A DNA stretch of 64,000 nt from Laccaria trichodermophora (taxonomy: Eukaryota; Basidiomycota; Agaricomycetes; Agaricales; Hydnangiaceae), in assembly GCA_018417955.1 (NCBI GenBank), contig JACTVC010000030.1, positions 372,001-436,000 on the forward strand, in the 5' to 3' direction. The notes under the pieces were generated by a model. It saw nothing but the letters and a program-made list of their open reading frames with translations, had not been told where the DNA came from and ran no database searches. Of the stretch, positions 22,400 through 32,525 are shown piece after piece (position 1 is the stretch's first letter; each line of letters starts with the position of its first letter). The translations under genes were made by a program, and so were the position numbers.

Positions 22400-22960
22400 A
22401 AAAAAAAAGCACTACTCCGCCGGAGTGCTCCAACAGAGTCATTACATTTCTTCAACAGAATCATTTTGCACATCTCCGCCGGAGTCTTTTTAAAAAAACT
22501 GCGCTTCTTTGACAGAGCTTCATGATATATATATATTGTTCTAGACCTCCACCTAAGCATTTCAAATTTCTTTTATGCTACCAGCAGACACTCTCCTCAT
22601 TGATTTAAATTCTTTGGCTATCATGTTAAAAATTGCATTGCTCCGCAATAGTCATTGAAAAAAATGCACTGCTCCAGTGGGGTCTTCTGTAAAAAATATT
22701 GCATTGCTCCGCCGGAGTCATTAAAAAAAAATTGCATTGCTCCGCCGGGGTCTTCTGTAAAAAATATTGTATTGCTCCGCCGGAGTTGTTAAAAAAAATT
22801 ACATTATTCCATTGGGATCTTCTCTAAAAATATTGCATTGCTCCGCTGGAGTTGTCAAAAAAAATGCATTGCTCTGCTGGGGTCTTCTCTAAGAAAAATT
22901 GCACTGCTCTGATGGAGCTTCATAGTATATACATATATATTGCACCAGCACAGCTATCAG
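22400..22960. repeat. 34-bp minisatellite, inverted right arm
   Basis: About ten units of gcattgctccgccggagtca with A-rich tails, the reverse complement of the left-arm array. It begins with scattered boxes at 22410-22490 (ctccgccggagt) and is denser from 22630 to 22900. Together with the left arm it would allow a large hairpin in single-stranded DNA or RNA. Confidence 0.9.
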
Positions 22961-23319
22961 AAAAAGGTGTCTCCTATGCACAAGTAATGTGTTTTTATTG
23001 GAAGGTCCTCCACCAGTGTATCATATTCAGCTGTATTTGTGGGACCCATAATATATACAATAGTTATTGAAGGCTGCTTGTGTTCTGAAAGAACTGTTTA
23101 ATTCTCAGATGTTTGTGGAACAATCAATGGGCCCTGCTGTTCAAAAAATAACTCACTTGATATTGAGATACATGTAGGCCAAAGGTAATTTACAATATCT
23201 CATTGCCCTGCAGTAGGCCTCTTATTGTGATTGATCATCCTGTATGTTTTTCAGTTGTAATAGCTCACATTCATGGCATTTAACTGATGACTGCAGCCCT
23301 ATCACTATGTATAATCATA

Positions 23320-23620
23320 TTATATTTACAGGGTGCACCACAACTTGTGCCGCCAGACAAAACTAATCACTGTAGTACATTTACAAGGTGCACCGCAAGT
23401 GATGCCGCCAGAGGACAATAGGCATCCTCTGCATGATAAGTCCCCATTGGGGAGAAAAATGGTGAGGGCGCAACTTGTGCCTCCAGACAAACTAATCACT
23501 ATAGTATATTTACAAGGTGTGCCACGGTATGCATCCTCTGCATGGTGATTAACTACTATGTTTTGTCATTATAGTATATTTACAGTGTGCCACAAGTGAC
23601 GCCGCCGGATGACAAGATGC
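23320..23620. repeat. ~100-bp degenerate tandem repeat in right end of foldback element
   Basis: The string gta-atttacaaggtgcacc, then a gtgccgccaga-gacaa box and gcatcctctgcatg, recurs near 23325, 23378, 23505 and 23575. It lies just inside the right terminal repeat. Confidence 0.6.
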
Positions 23621-24040
23621 ATCCTCCGCACATGATAGGTCCCGTCGGGGAGAGGAACGGCCATCTCAAGCTGATGAGTGATTGTAATGATCACGGCCCG
23701 ACCATTAGTAAGGCACAGTGTAGAAATGCGGCCGGTCCGGCTGGGTTCATGTGGCACGGTCGGCTGTCACATCCGGTTACTCCATTGGGTAAGGCACAGG
23801 TTCACTAACATATGTGGACAAAGCGGCCGACCTGCTTTCTTGGGAGCGCTGCGTCACAAGAGAAGCCACCGCTATCGTGCAGTTGAGTTGAATGGAACTA
23901 GATTTGGGACTGCCAGTGAAGCTTGAACATAACAACTTCGAATGCGCGACGTAGGTACAGTAACTGACTTGGTTTGTGTGTGTCGACAGTACGCGAAATT
24001 AACCGTAGGCGCAGTAGAATGACTATCGATCCGCAGCCAA

Positions 24041-24143
24041 GTCGCCGAGTGGTCTAAGAGGCGCTGGTGCGACTAAATCCGTTGGGCTTCACTTTGAGCG
24101 AGGAACGTTCAGGAGAGGACGGAGATAAGAGGTTGAATTCCCA
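24041..24143 (+). repeat. tRNA-like sequence upstream of NLR copy 1
   Basis: gtcgccgagtggtctaagag looks like the D-arm/A box of a tRNA-Ser or tRNA-Leu, ggtgcgactaaatcc like an anticodon arm, and ggttgaattccca like a degraded B box. The B box is about 90 bases from the A box and no acceptor stem forms. NLR copy 2 has a more decayed copy at 58481-58579. It lies about 150 bases before the NLR start codon in both, so it was in the ancestral promoter. Confidence 0.45.
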
Positions 24144-24290
24144 CCAAACAAAACAACACACAGATGGAGGTGTTTGCCGAGGGCTGTGCTCAACACGTGG
24201 CAGGATTGGGGGTCTCCTGGCATCTCTCACTCATCTCTTTCCTTCGCCCTTCAGATTCCCTCCATCTTCGAGTGTCTTCTTCTGCTGACC

Positions 24291-27200
24291 ATGAGCGAAA
24301 CGAATATTTTCCTGGGCGCTCGTGACGTTGTAGTAAGCGGCACAATCTACGCAGCAAGAAATGTGCGTAAAGCAGTCAGGTACTCATCGAGCGAGCTGAT
24401 GGTATGATCTCTTGCAGATTATCATCTATAACAACTTTGGCAACAGAGCGACATCCGACACAGTCATTCCCCTTGTGCCAAACCCAAGCACTCGCTTCAC
24501 AGGCTGGACAGAGATCATTGCAAAACTCAAGGAACATTTTTCTGTTAATCCCACTGATGGGTCTCAGAAGAGAAAGTACTTTTTATTGCATGGAATGGGG
24601 GGGTATTGGGAAGACTCAGATTTGCTTGAAGTTTATTGAGGAAATGTCTGACCAGTGAGCACATCAAAACATATGCCTGACTATTTTTGTTGAAAGCCCA
24701 CTTTCCCCAGTTTTTCTATTGTTTTCTGGATTGATGCTTCCTCTGCTGGCACCATTCTACAGGGGCTTAAGGGTCTTTGTTTGCTTCCTGAAGCTAAGTC
24801 TTACATGTTGGATGGCTCACCTGAGTCTGCTCTGCACTGGGTTGGCTCTTTGAAAGAGAACTTTGCAATGGTCTTTGATAATGCTGATGTTCTGTCCCCT
24901 CCTGAGCTTGAGGCATATTTTCCACCTGGCCAGAGGGGAAACATTCTAATTACTAGTTGCAACTCCACCATGCAGTGCCTGATTTTACCTGAGAATTCTC
25001 TTGAGGTGACAGAGATGAAAGAAAGTGAAGCTGTTTTGTTACTTCTGAGAGCTAGTTGTTTGAATTCTTCTGACATGGATTTGAAAGCAGAGGCTTCTAA
25101 GATTGTGAAGGAGCTTTGCTGCTTACCTCTTGCTATTGATCAGGCTGGTGCTTTCATTGCTTCTGGAGCCACTAGTATCAGGGACTATCTTGATAAATAT
25201 TTGCATCACCGAGAAACATTGTTATCACACTCAGAATTCACTGGAGCATCTAAATATAACAAAAGTGTCTATGGAACTTGGGAGTTGTCATACATGGAAA
25301 TCCAAAAGAGGGCTGGATCTGAAGATTTTCACAAGGCTAGAGCAGCTGACAGTGCATTATTTCTGTTGGGATTGTTTCCATTTTGGCATCATGAGAGTAT
25401 CAGTGAAGAATTTTTTTCTCATGCTGCTACTCAAAAAAGGGAAACATTTTCTCATCCTGATTTACCACTTGCACATTCTATCCTGGATTACAAATTGTTG
25501 TCTCTCAATAAGGATGGCACTTGGGATAATTTTATCTTAAAAGAAGGAGTTCAAGTCTTGCTATCTTTTTGCTTGATTAAGAAAACCTTATCTGATAATG
25601 TGCATAGTATGCACCCACTAGTCCATGCATGGGGCATAGATAGGATGACTGTGAATGAAAGGCAAAAATGGTCTCTGATGGCATTTGCTACATTATTTGC
25701 TTCTCTACAGGATAATGAGAGTCAGTCATATAGCTTCAGAAGGTCTTTAGTAACACATGTCAAAAAAAGTATACAGTATACCAACACTTACTTTGATGAC
25801 ACTTGTGAAAAGTTTGGGTGGCTACTAGATGAGCAAGGATATTCAAGTGAAGCAAAGAAGCTGCAAATCCAAGTTCTGCATGCCAGAAATGAAACTCTTG
25901 GAGAAGAACACCCAAAGACAATTTCAGCTATGGGAAATCTTGCATCCACATACAGTCATCTGGGAAAATACACAGAAGCAGAGAAGCTGGAGATGCAAGT
26001 TCTGGATGCCACAACCACAATTCTTGGAGATGAACATATAGACACAATCTTTGCTATGGGAAATCTTGCATCCATATACCATGATCTGGGAAAACACACA
26101 GAAGCAGAGAAGCTGGGGATCCAAGTTCTGGATTCCAGAAAGAAAATTCTTGGAGAAGAACATCCAGACACAATGTTAGCCATGGGAAATCTTGCATCCA
26201 CATACAGTTGTCAGGGAAAATACATAGAAGCAGAGAAGCTGGGGATCCAAGTTCTTGATTCCAGAAAGAAAATTCTTGGAGAAGAACACCCAGGCACAAT
26301 TTTAGCCATGGGAAATCTTGCATCCACATACAGTGACCTGGGAAAATACACAGAAGCAGAGAAGCTGGAGATCCAAGTTCTGGATGCCAAAAAGAAAATT
26401 CTTGGAGAAGAACATCCAGACACAATTTTAGCCATGGGAAATCTTGGATCCACATACAGTTGTCTGGGAAAATACACAGAAGCAGAGAAGCTGGGGATTC
26501 AAGTTCTGGATGCCAGAATAAATTTTTTTTGGAGAAGAACACCCAGGCACAATTTTAGCCATGGGAAATCTTGCATCCACATACAGTTGTCTGGGAAAAC
26601 ACAAAGAAGCAGAGAAGCTGGGGATTCAACTTCTGGATGCCACAAAAAAAATTCTTGGAGAAGAACATCCAGGTACAATTTTAGCTATGGGAAATCTTGC
26701 TTCCACATACCGTGATCTTGGAAAACATGCCAAAGCAGAGAAGCTGGAGATCCAAGTTCTGGATGCCACAAAGAAAATTCTTGGAGAAGAACATCCAGAC
26801 ACAATTTTAGCCATGGGAAATCTTGCATTCACATACAGTTGTCTAGGAAAATACACAGAAGCAGAGAAGCTGGGGATCCAAGTTTTGGATGCCAGAAAGA
26901 AAATTCTTGGAGAAGAACATCCAGGCACAATTTTAGCTATGGGAAATCTAGCATCCACATACAGTGACCTGGGAAAATACACAGAAGCAGAGAAGCTGCA
27001 GATCCAAGTTCTGGATGCCAGGGAGAAAATTCTTGGAGAAGAAAACCCAGACACAAGTATAGCTATGGGAAATCTTGCATGCACATACAGTAATCTTGGA
27101 AAACACACAGAAGCAGAGAAGCTGAAGATTCAAGCTCTGGATGCCCACAGGAAATTTTCTGGAGAAGAACACCCAAAGACAATTTCAGCTTTGGGAAGTC

Positions 27201-27955
27201 TTGCATCCACATACAGTGACCTTGGAAAACACACAGAAGCTGAGAAGCTGAAGATTCAAGTTCTGAATGCCAGAAAAAACATTATTGGAGAAGAACACCC
27301 ACATACAATCTTAGCTATGGAAAAACTTGCATCTACATACAGTGATTTGGGAAAAAACACAGAAGCAGAGAAGCTGGAAATTGAAGTCCTGGATGCCAGA
27401 AATAAGATTCTTGGAGAAGAACACCCAAAGACAATCTTATCCATGAAGAATCTTGCATGTACATACAGTGGGTTGGGAAAGCATAAAGAAGCAGAAAACT
27501 TGTGGATTCAACTTCTGCATTCCAGCAATAAAATTCTTGGAAAAGAACATCCAGATATAATCTTAGCCATGGGAAATCAAGTATCCACATACAGTGATCT
27601 GGGAGAATACACAGAAGCAGAGAAGCTGGCAATTCAAGTTCTGGATTCCAGCAGCAAGATTCTTGGAGAAAAACACCCAGATACAATTAGGTCTATGATA
27701 AATTTAGCAGCAATACAGAAAGCCATGGGTCAATCCATGAAGGTGGATAATGCAGAGAATGAAGTGTTCAATACAAGCCATAGAATTTCTGTGACACAAG
27801 ATATTGAAGGAGAGAATGTGGACACTGGAGTTCACCATGCCAGCAACAGCATTCTGGGAGAAGATGACTCTGATGCAGTAGGGGCTGCAGCACATCTTCC
27901 ATCTATCACCAATGTGCATGATAGACTGGTTCATTCTCAAAAGAAAGGTAATTAG
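24291..27955 (+). CDS. NLR copy 1: NB-ARC NTPase with ~15 TPRs, two homopolymer frameshifts
   Basis: Exons 24291-24362, 24418-24654, 24711-27955. The protein is a fungal NLR-like STAND NTPase. It starts with a short leader (MSETNIFLGARDVVVSGT), then the P-loop region, FWIDASS, kinase-2 NFAMVFDNAD, ILITSCNSTM, ELCCLPLAIDQAGAF (GLPL-type), an MHD-type SMHPLVHAW, and from ~25840 about fifteen 42-residue TPRs of the consensus EAEKLxIQVLDA, ILGEEHPDTILAMGNLASTY, SDLGKYT. Such proteins are thought to act in non-self recognition, with TPRs as sensor. A run of seven Gs (24597-24603), where copy 2 has six, shifts the frame within the P-loop; a run of eight Ts (26523-26530) shifts it in the TPRs. Each is a +1 change; without them about 1183 residues would be open. 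Either sequencing error or real loss. Copy 2 is at 58730. Confidence 0.85.
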
Positions 27956-29169
27956 TTATCCTGCTTCTTATTTTTACCCATTTTTGATGGTTATATTCAA
28001 AGGTCACCTCTTTTCCAATATTGGGAAGAGAATTTCAAATTTCAAATCCAAATCATTGCTTGGGATTTATAAGAAGAGGGGTGATGCAGCTCACTCCTGA
28101 TGAATCCTCATGTAATTTCAAACTTGGGGTATTTTTCATGTTTTTCTAACTTGGTTGGAATACAGTACATATATCTCTACACAACCCATCATATCCCATC
28201 ATACTCATGATGAATGTTGGATGCACTTTGCAACTATGTTGTACTTTACTCATTTTTTATTTATTTACTTCAACCACTGGTGACTACCACTTATGTCATG
28301 TACAACTGGCTTCTGCTGGGGAATAATTTCATAAACTTCTGTGAATAAAATGAATTTTCATTCATTCATGGCTGTTTCATCCAAGTCTCTGCAGATACTG
28401 TTTCATTCCAAGGCTGTCCAGATATTGCTTCATTCCATCCAGTGAATACTTCATTCTTGTCTCATTTTTCTGTCCAGCTACTTGAAAAGTCATTTCATTC
28501 CACCACAGCAGCTTCTTCATGCAATATTTCATTCCTTCTGGCATTTATTTCAATCAAATTTTCGGTGGTCACATGACCTATTGCCTAAAATGGAAGTCTG
28601 TGCTATAGTTTCCTGAGTCTTTTTCAATTACCTTCTGAAGTGCTCCTGTTGTGGAGATATTAGATGAGAGATTTTTCTCACTGCTTCCTTTTTTTGTTGC
28701 ATCTAATTATAGAAGGGTGAAAAGAAACTAAAGAACAATGACAGGCAAAGGCAGAGTCATCCAGGCACACTGTGCATCTGGAGAACCTATGGAAAAGGTG
28801 TCCATTTGTGGTACCAATGTCCTTCTCCTAATCCTTATGTGAAGTTGAACATATACAAATGCACATTTAGGGGGCTAGGAGCAGAAAATTCCCAGGCACC
28901 AAGTACCCCAGGCATGTACCAAAATTATATCATATTCAGAATATTTCAAACTTAGCTGGCAGGGCATTGATTTAGCGACAAGTAATGTGGTAGAGCCAAC
29001 TCTTATCCTTCATTGTCTGTAGCTGGAGGAATGCAAAAAATATTATTGTAGATACCTCTTCTAATGTGAGCACATCTTAAATATGTCTTACAAGTCAGAT
29101 CCTTGATGTCTCTTAGTTGGGGACAAGTTGGGGAACATTGCCTTATGCTTATGGAAAACCAACAGAATC
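27956..29169. other. 3' flank of NLR copy 1, then no recognisable gene
   Basis: The first ~280 bases match the 3' flank of NLR copy 2 (catactcatgatgaatgt, ctttgcaactatg), so the duplication extends to at least 28245. After that the sequence is AT-rich with a loose repetition of ttcattcc at 28330-28560. No gene recognised. Confidence 0.5.
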
Positions 29170-29171
29170 TA

Positions 29172-29833
29172 CAGTGGTGTGCCAAAAGAATGGACCATGG
29201 GTCATTTTCTGGTTCTTTCTGAGAATTTATTGTAGTCTAGTATAGTTGTGTATTCTTTTACATTGTGTGGTTTTATTACACTTTCCTTGGTATGGACTAA
29301 TTTGGGTGAAAGTTGGGACCTTGAGGAGGTTTTTGTTCTGATGGCCATTTTCAGCACCTGAAAAAATAAAATTGCTACCTGGAAATGGAGCCAAAAGATA
29401 CCTCTGGTTAACCTAATTGAGCTTATTGAAGAATTAGTTGAAAATACTGAGTAGTTAGGTCTGTAGAGTCTTTTGGAAAATGACTTGTTCAGGCTAAAAT
29501 TGACCAAAATAGCACAAAATGACCATTTTCTATAAGCTCTACAGGTATAGCTGCTCAGTATTTTCAACTGATTCTTCAATAGGCTCAATTAGGTTAACCA
29601 GAGGTATCTTTTGGCCCCATTTCCAGGTAGCAATTTTATTTTTTCAGGTGCTGAAAATGGCCATCAGAACAAAAACCTCCTCAAGGTCCCAACTTTCACC
29701 CAAATTAGTCCATACCAAGGAAGGTGTAATAAAACTACATAATGTAAAAGAATACACAACTATACTAGACTACAATAAATTCTCAGGAAGAACCAGAAAA
29801 TGACCCATGGTTCATTCTTTTGGCACACCACTG
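29172..29833. mobile_element. 662-bp near-palindromic Tc1/mariner-type MITE
   Basis: Begins cagtggtgtgccaaaagaat and ends with its inverse; TA flanks each side (29170-29171, 29834-29835). The two arms, roughly 29172-29490 and 29515-29833, are inverse copies almost to the centre with only scattered differences. Both arms can be read as the same peptide frame (KMAIRTKTSSRSQLSPKLVH), a consequence of the inverted repetition. TA duplication and the cagtggtg end fit a Tc1/mariner-type element reduced to a foldback hairpin. Confidence 0.85.
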
Positions 29834-29839
29834 TAACTG

Positions 29840-30960
29840 CACAAATAATGTCATAGAGCCAGGGAGAAAAGCACAGATACAATTTATGAGAAAAGCAAGA
29901 ATGACGATGGTAAGGTAATTAAGAGAGAGCTGCAAGAGGTTTGGATATGGCTAATTTATATTGCATTCTGGTAGCAATAATCATAGTTTGATGTGATTTT
30001 GAACTATACACCATCTTCAACAAGTTGAAACTATGCAAGATTTCTAAATCAGAGCCAGGCTCCAAAATGCAGCCACTCATCTCACTCAATGAGCCTCTAA
30101 ATACTATTAGCTATGACAAATGTGATCATTGATGGGAACATACAAATAAACAAAGGTAGGAGCTCAAGCTTGTGAGAGAGCAGCTGCCAGAAAAGTCAGT
30201 TGAGGGGCTCAGAGATCATTGATTAACCCTAATGTTGAGTCCCAACTCCAAGGCCTTTCTGGGCCAGCATGACAGACCCTTGTTTGGACTTGGGGCTTGA
30301 ACCCAACAGTGAATGCCAGCAGAGGAGAGGCTATGGAACATGTAGGATAAAAGGTCCAGAACTGTGCTGCAGCAGACCACAATAATATGCTCATCATGTG
30401 CAGTCTTGAATAAGGACATTTCACCAATGTCATGTCAGTTCAAAATTACATGTGTGCAAGCCTGCTCTTTTGTTGTTACAAAGGAGACCTGCACAAGACC
30501 TGCATAATAGCAGTATTGTATTCTAAGGGCCTGGAATTCCAGTGTGAAACCAAGCTTGCATTGATGTCTTCTCAATGTGTCTGAGGCCAAGAGATGGTGG
30601 CAATGAATAAGTGAGGTATGTGTGATGCTGACGGCACCTTCCTGCAATGCAGACTGGCATCTAAGTTGTCCCGTGACCCCAGAGCAGGGACACTGTCACC
30701 TGGCATAGGGCTCTTGTATCCTGTGTTAGGACACCTGGCCATAAAGCATAGTTGTGACCCAATCCACATGTATTTAGTATGATGTGGCTAGTAGGTGAAG
30801 TACATCGGTATTGATCACAACAAGATATAACTAGAAACAAACAATGTAAAATATAATGATCCAATGTCATGCAAGAAGAACTCTGAGTAATGGACCACTG
30901 TTACAAAGCCCCCCCATGAGATTGGAGCATTGAATGCCATGAGAAGAGTCAGTGTTGCCA
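29840..30960. other. No recognisable gene; contains a dispersed repeat at 30640-30790
   Basis: No convincing frames. 30640-30790 is the relative of the repeat at 2145-2320. A stretch at 30285-30310 (ggggcttgaacccaac) looks like an inverted B box, without other tRNA features. Confidence 0.4.
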
Positions 30961-30996
30961 TTGTTTGCACTGTTTTTCTCATTCTTCATCCCACTG

Positions 30997-31632
30997 TCAG
31001 TAACCTTGTATTTGTTGCCCTGATCGCTGTCCTCTTTTGGTCTTCTTGTACCCTAACTCTTCCTCCTGCTTGTTGTCTGTTGCTTTGTGATCACTCTGAG
31101 ACATGAGCAGGTAGTTGTACTGCACTGAGTCTAGTACTAAGGGTCCTGCTGTGGCCATCCTCTTGCTAATTGCTGCGAGGTCAGGATAGTCCTTGAATGT
31201 GGTCTGCACTACAGAAGTACGTCCTTCCCCCACTAAGCTACCTGAAGTCAGCCTGTCTTCCAGAGGCACAGATGCTGAATCTGACAACCTGTCAGACAAG
31301 GGAATCAAGCAAACTGGATCAGTTAACCTAGTGGCAAGGTTGTCAGTCATGTGAGACATGAGTGTAGGTTGCAATGCCACAGAGGGAGAGGAAGGAGGGG
31401 ATGTGGTTCTGGTTGTGATTCACAAGGCTAAGTCCATGGTCATTTCTCTTCTAGCACCAAATGGCGCAGCTGATGGCAGGGTATGATTGCTTAGGGTAGG
31501 CAATGCAGGGAGAGTCGCAGCGATTGGCCATGGTAACAAGGTGCTTGGGGTAGGAGTTGAGGTTGGCATGGGGTAAGGCAAGATTGTAGTGTTGCCCTGT
31601 AGTAGAACCAGCATTAATGCAATATTTTCCAT
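30997..31632 (-). pseudogene. Possible broken gene fragment, unknown product
   Basis: Two successive minus frames (31420-31632 and 30997-31380) have protein-like composition: a Pro/Thr/Leu-rich stretch followed by a basic-acidic segment (DYPDLAAISKRMATAGPLVL, then KQEEELGYKKTKRGQRSG). They are in different frames with no obvious intron between. Family unknown. The 5' side is cut by the element that begins at 31634. Confidence 0.25.
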
Positions 31633-31964
31633 TCCTCCACTGATTTCTACTGGATTCCGCAGATTTCAGCTGGAATTGACAGGAATCCAACTGGAATAGA
31701 CAGAAATTTCAGTACCAATCTATACTTCTCAGTTCCCCCTACAATTCCACTTTAGCTAGATGTCATATGACTTAATCTGCACTTATCAAGACCTCCTGAA
31801 TTATTTGTGTAATGTAGTCAGTCAATCTATTATTCTATTCTATGCTGATAACTTAAACTTGGGAATTGCTTATGATAAATTTGAACATGGATAATTCAAG
31901 TGTATTCACTAGAACTACATAAAATTATTCTACTACAAAATTATCCTACTACATAGAGTGTTAA

Positions 31965-32525
31965 AGGGAGGGGGGAGGGATGGAGGGGAGGGGGAGAGGG
32001 AAAGAGGGGTGAAGGGGAGAGGGGTGATGGGAGAGGGAGTGAGTGGTGGGGAGAGGTGGTGGGGAGTGATGGAGAGGGGAGGGAGGGGAGGGAGTGATGG
32101 AGGAGGGAGGGAGTGATGGAGGGGGGAGTGAGGGAGAGAGGGGGGAGGGAGGGAGAGAGGGGAGGGAGGGAGAGAGGGGGAGGGAGGGAAAGAGGGGGAG
32201 GAATGGAGAGAGAGGGGCATGGAGGGAGGGCAGAGGGACAGAGGGAGGGAAGAAGGAGGGAGGGAGGGAAGAAGGAGGGAGGGAAGAAGGAGGGAGGAAG
32301 GAAGGAGGGAGGGAGGGAAGGAGGGAGGGAGGGAAGGAGGGAGGGAGGGAAGGAGGGAGGGAGGGAAGGAGGGAGGGAGGGAAGGAGGGAGGGAGGGAAG
32401 AAGGGAGGAGGGAGGGAGGGAGGGAGGAAGAGAGGGAGGAGGGAGGGAAGAGAGGAGGGAGGAGGGAAGAGAGGGAGGGAGGGAGGGAGGGAGGGAGGGA
32501 GGGAGGGAGGGAAGAGAGGGAGGGT
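31965..32525. repeat. (GGGA)n / GGGAGG microsatellite, ~560 bp
   Basis: An almost pure purine strand of gggaggga, gagaggg and ggaagga units with hardly any pyrimidine. It can form G-quadruplex or triplex DNA. Long Gly/Glu/Arg frames on the plus strand and Pro/Ser/Leu frames on the minus strand are composition artefacts. A related pyrimidine-rich tract is at 51560-51930. Confidence 0.95.

Larger units (their letters stand above)
19567..23816. mobile_element. 4.25-kb foldback-like element with 7-bp target duplication
   Basis: The other copy of the duplicated segment (58240-58270) lacks this block, so it is an insertion. The flanks are gacaaag on both sides (19560-19566, 23817-23823). The ends are cagttatgttagt and the inverse of actaacatatgtg, an imperfect terminal inverted repeat. 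The similarity of the two ends continues inward in inverted orientation (tgacagcc-acc, cccagccgg-ccggccg). Further in, 34-bp minisatellites stand in opposite orientation on the two arms (20185-21060 and 22400-22960). The centre has three 163-bp repeats. No transposase frame was found; a 152-codon minus frame at 21413-21871 has no known motif. The architecture resembles foldback elements such as FB or Galileo, whose long inverted arms contain tandem repeats; Galileo belongs to the P superfamily and makes 7-bp duplications. The class assignment is inference. Confidence 0.7.

Noticed and set aside
24041..24143. Functional tRNA-Ser or tRNA-Leu gene
   Set aside because: No acceptor stem pairs, the B box is degraded and too far from the A box.
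25924..27686. Long antisense frames over the TPR region of NLR copy 1 (CFPRSLYVDARFPIAKIV-type repeats), also at 61362-63473
   Set aside because: Mirror frames of a repetitive coding sequence; the sense strand has the NB-ARC/TPR protein.
29519..29803. A 94-codon frame with a near-identical frame on the opposite strand at 29202-29588
   Set aside because: Both are arms of the palindromic MITE; the duplication of the peptide is due to the inverted repeat.
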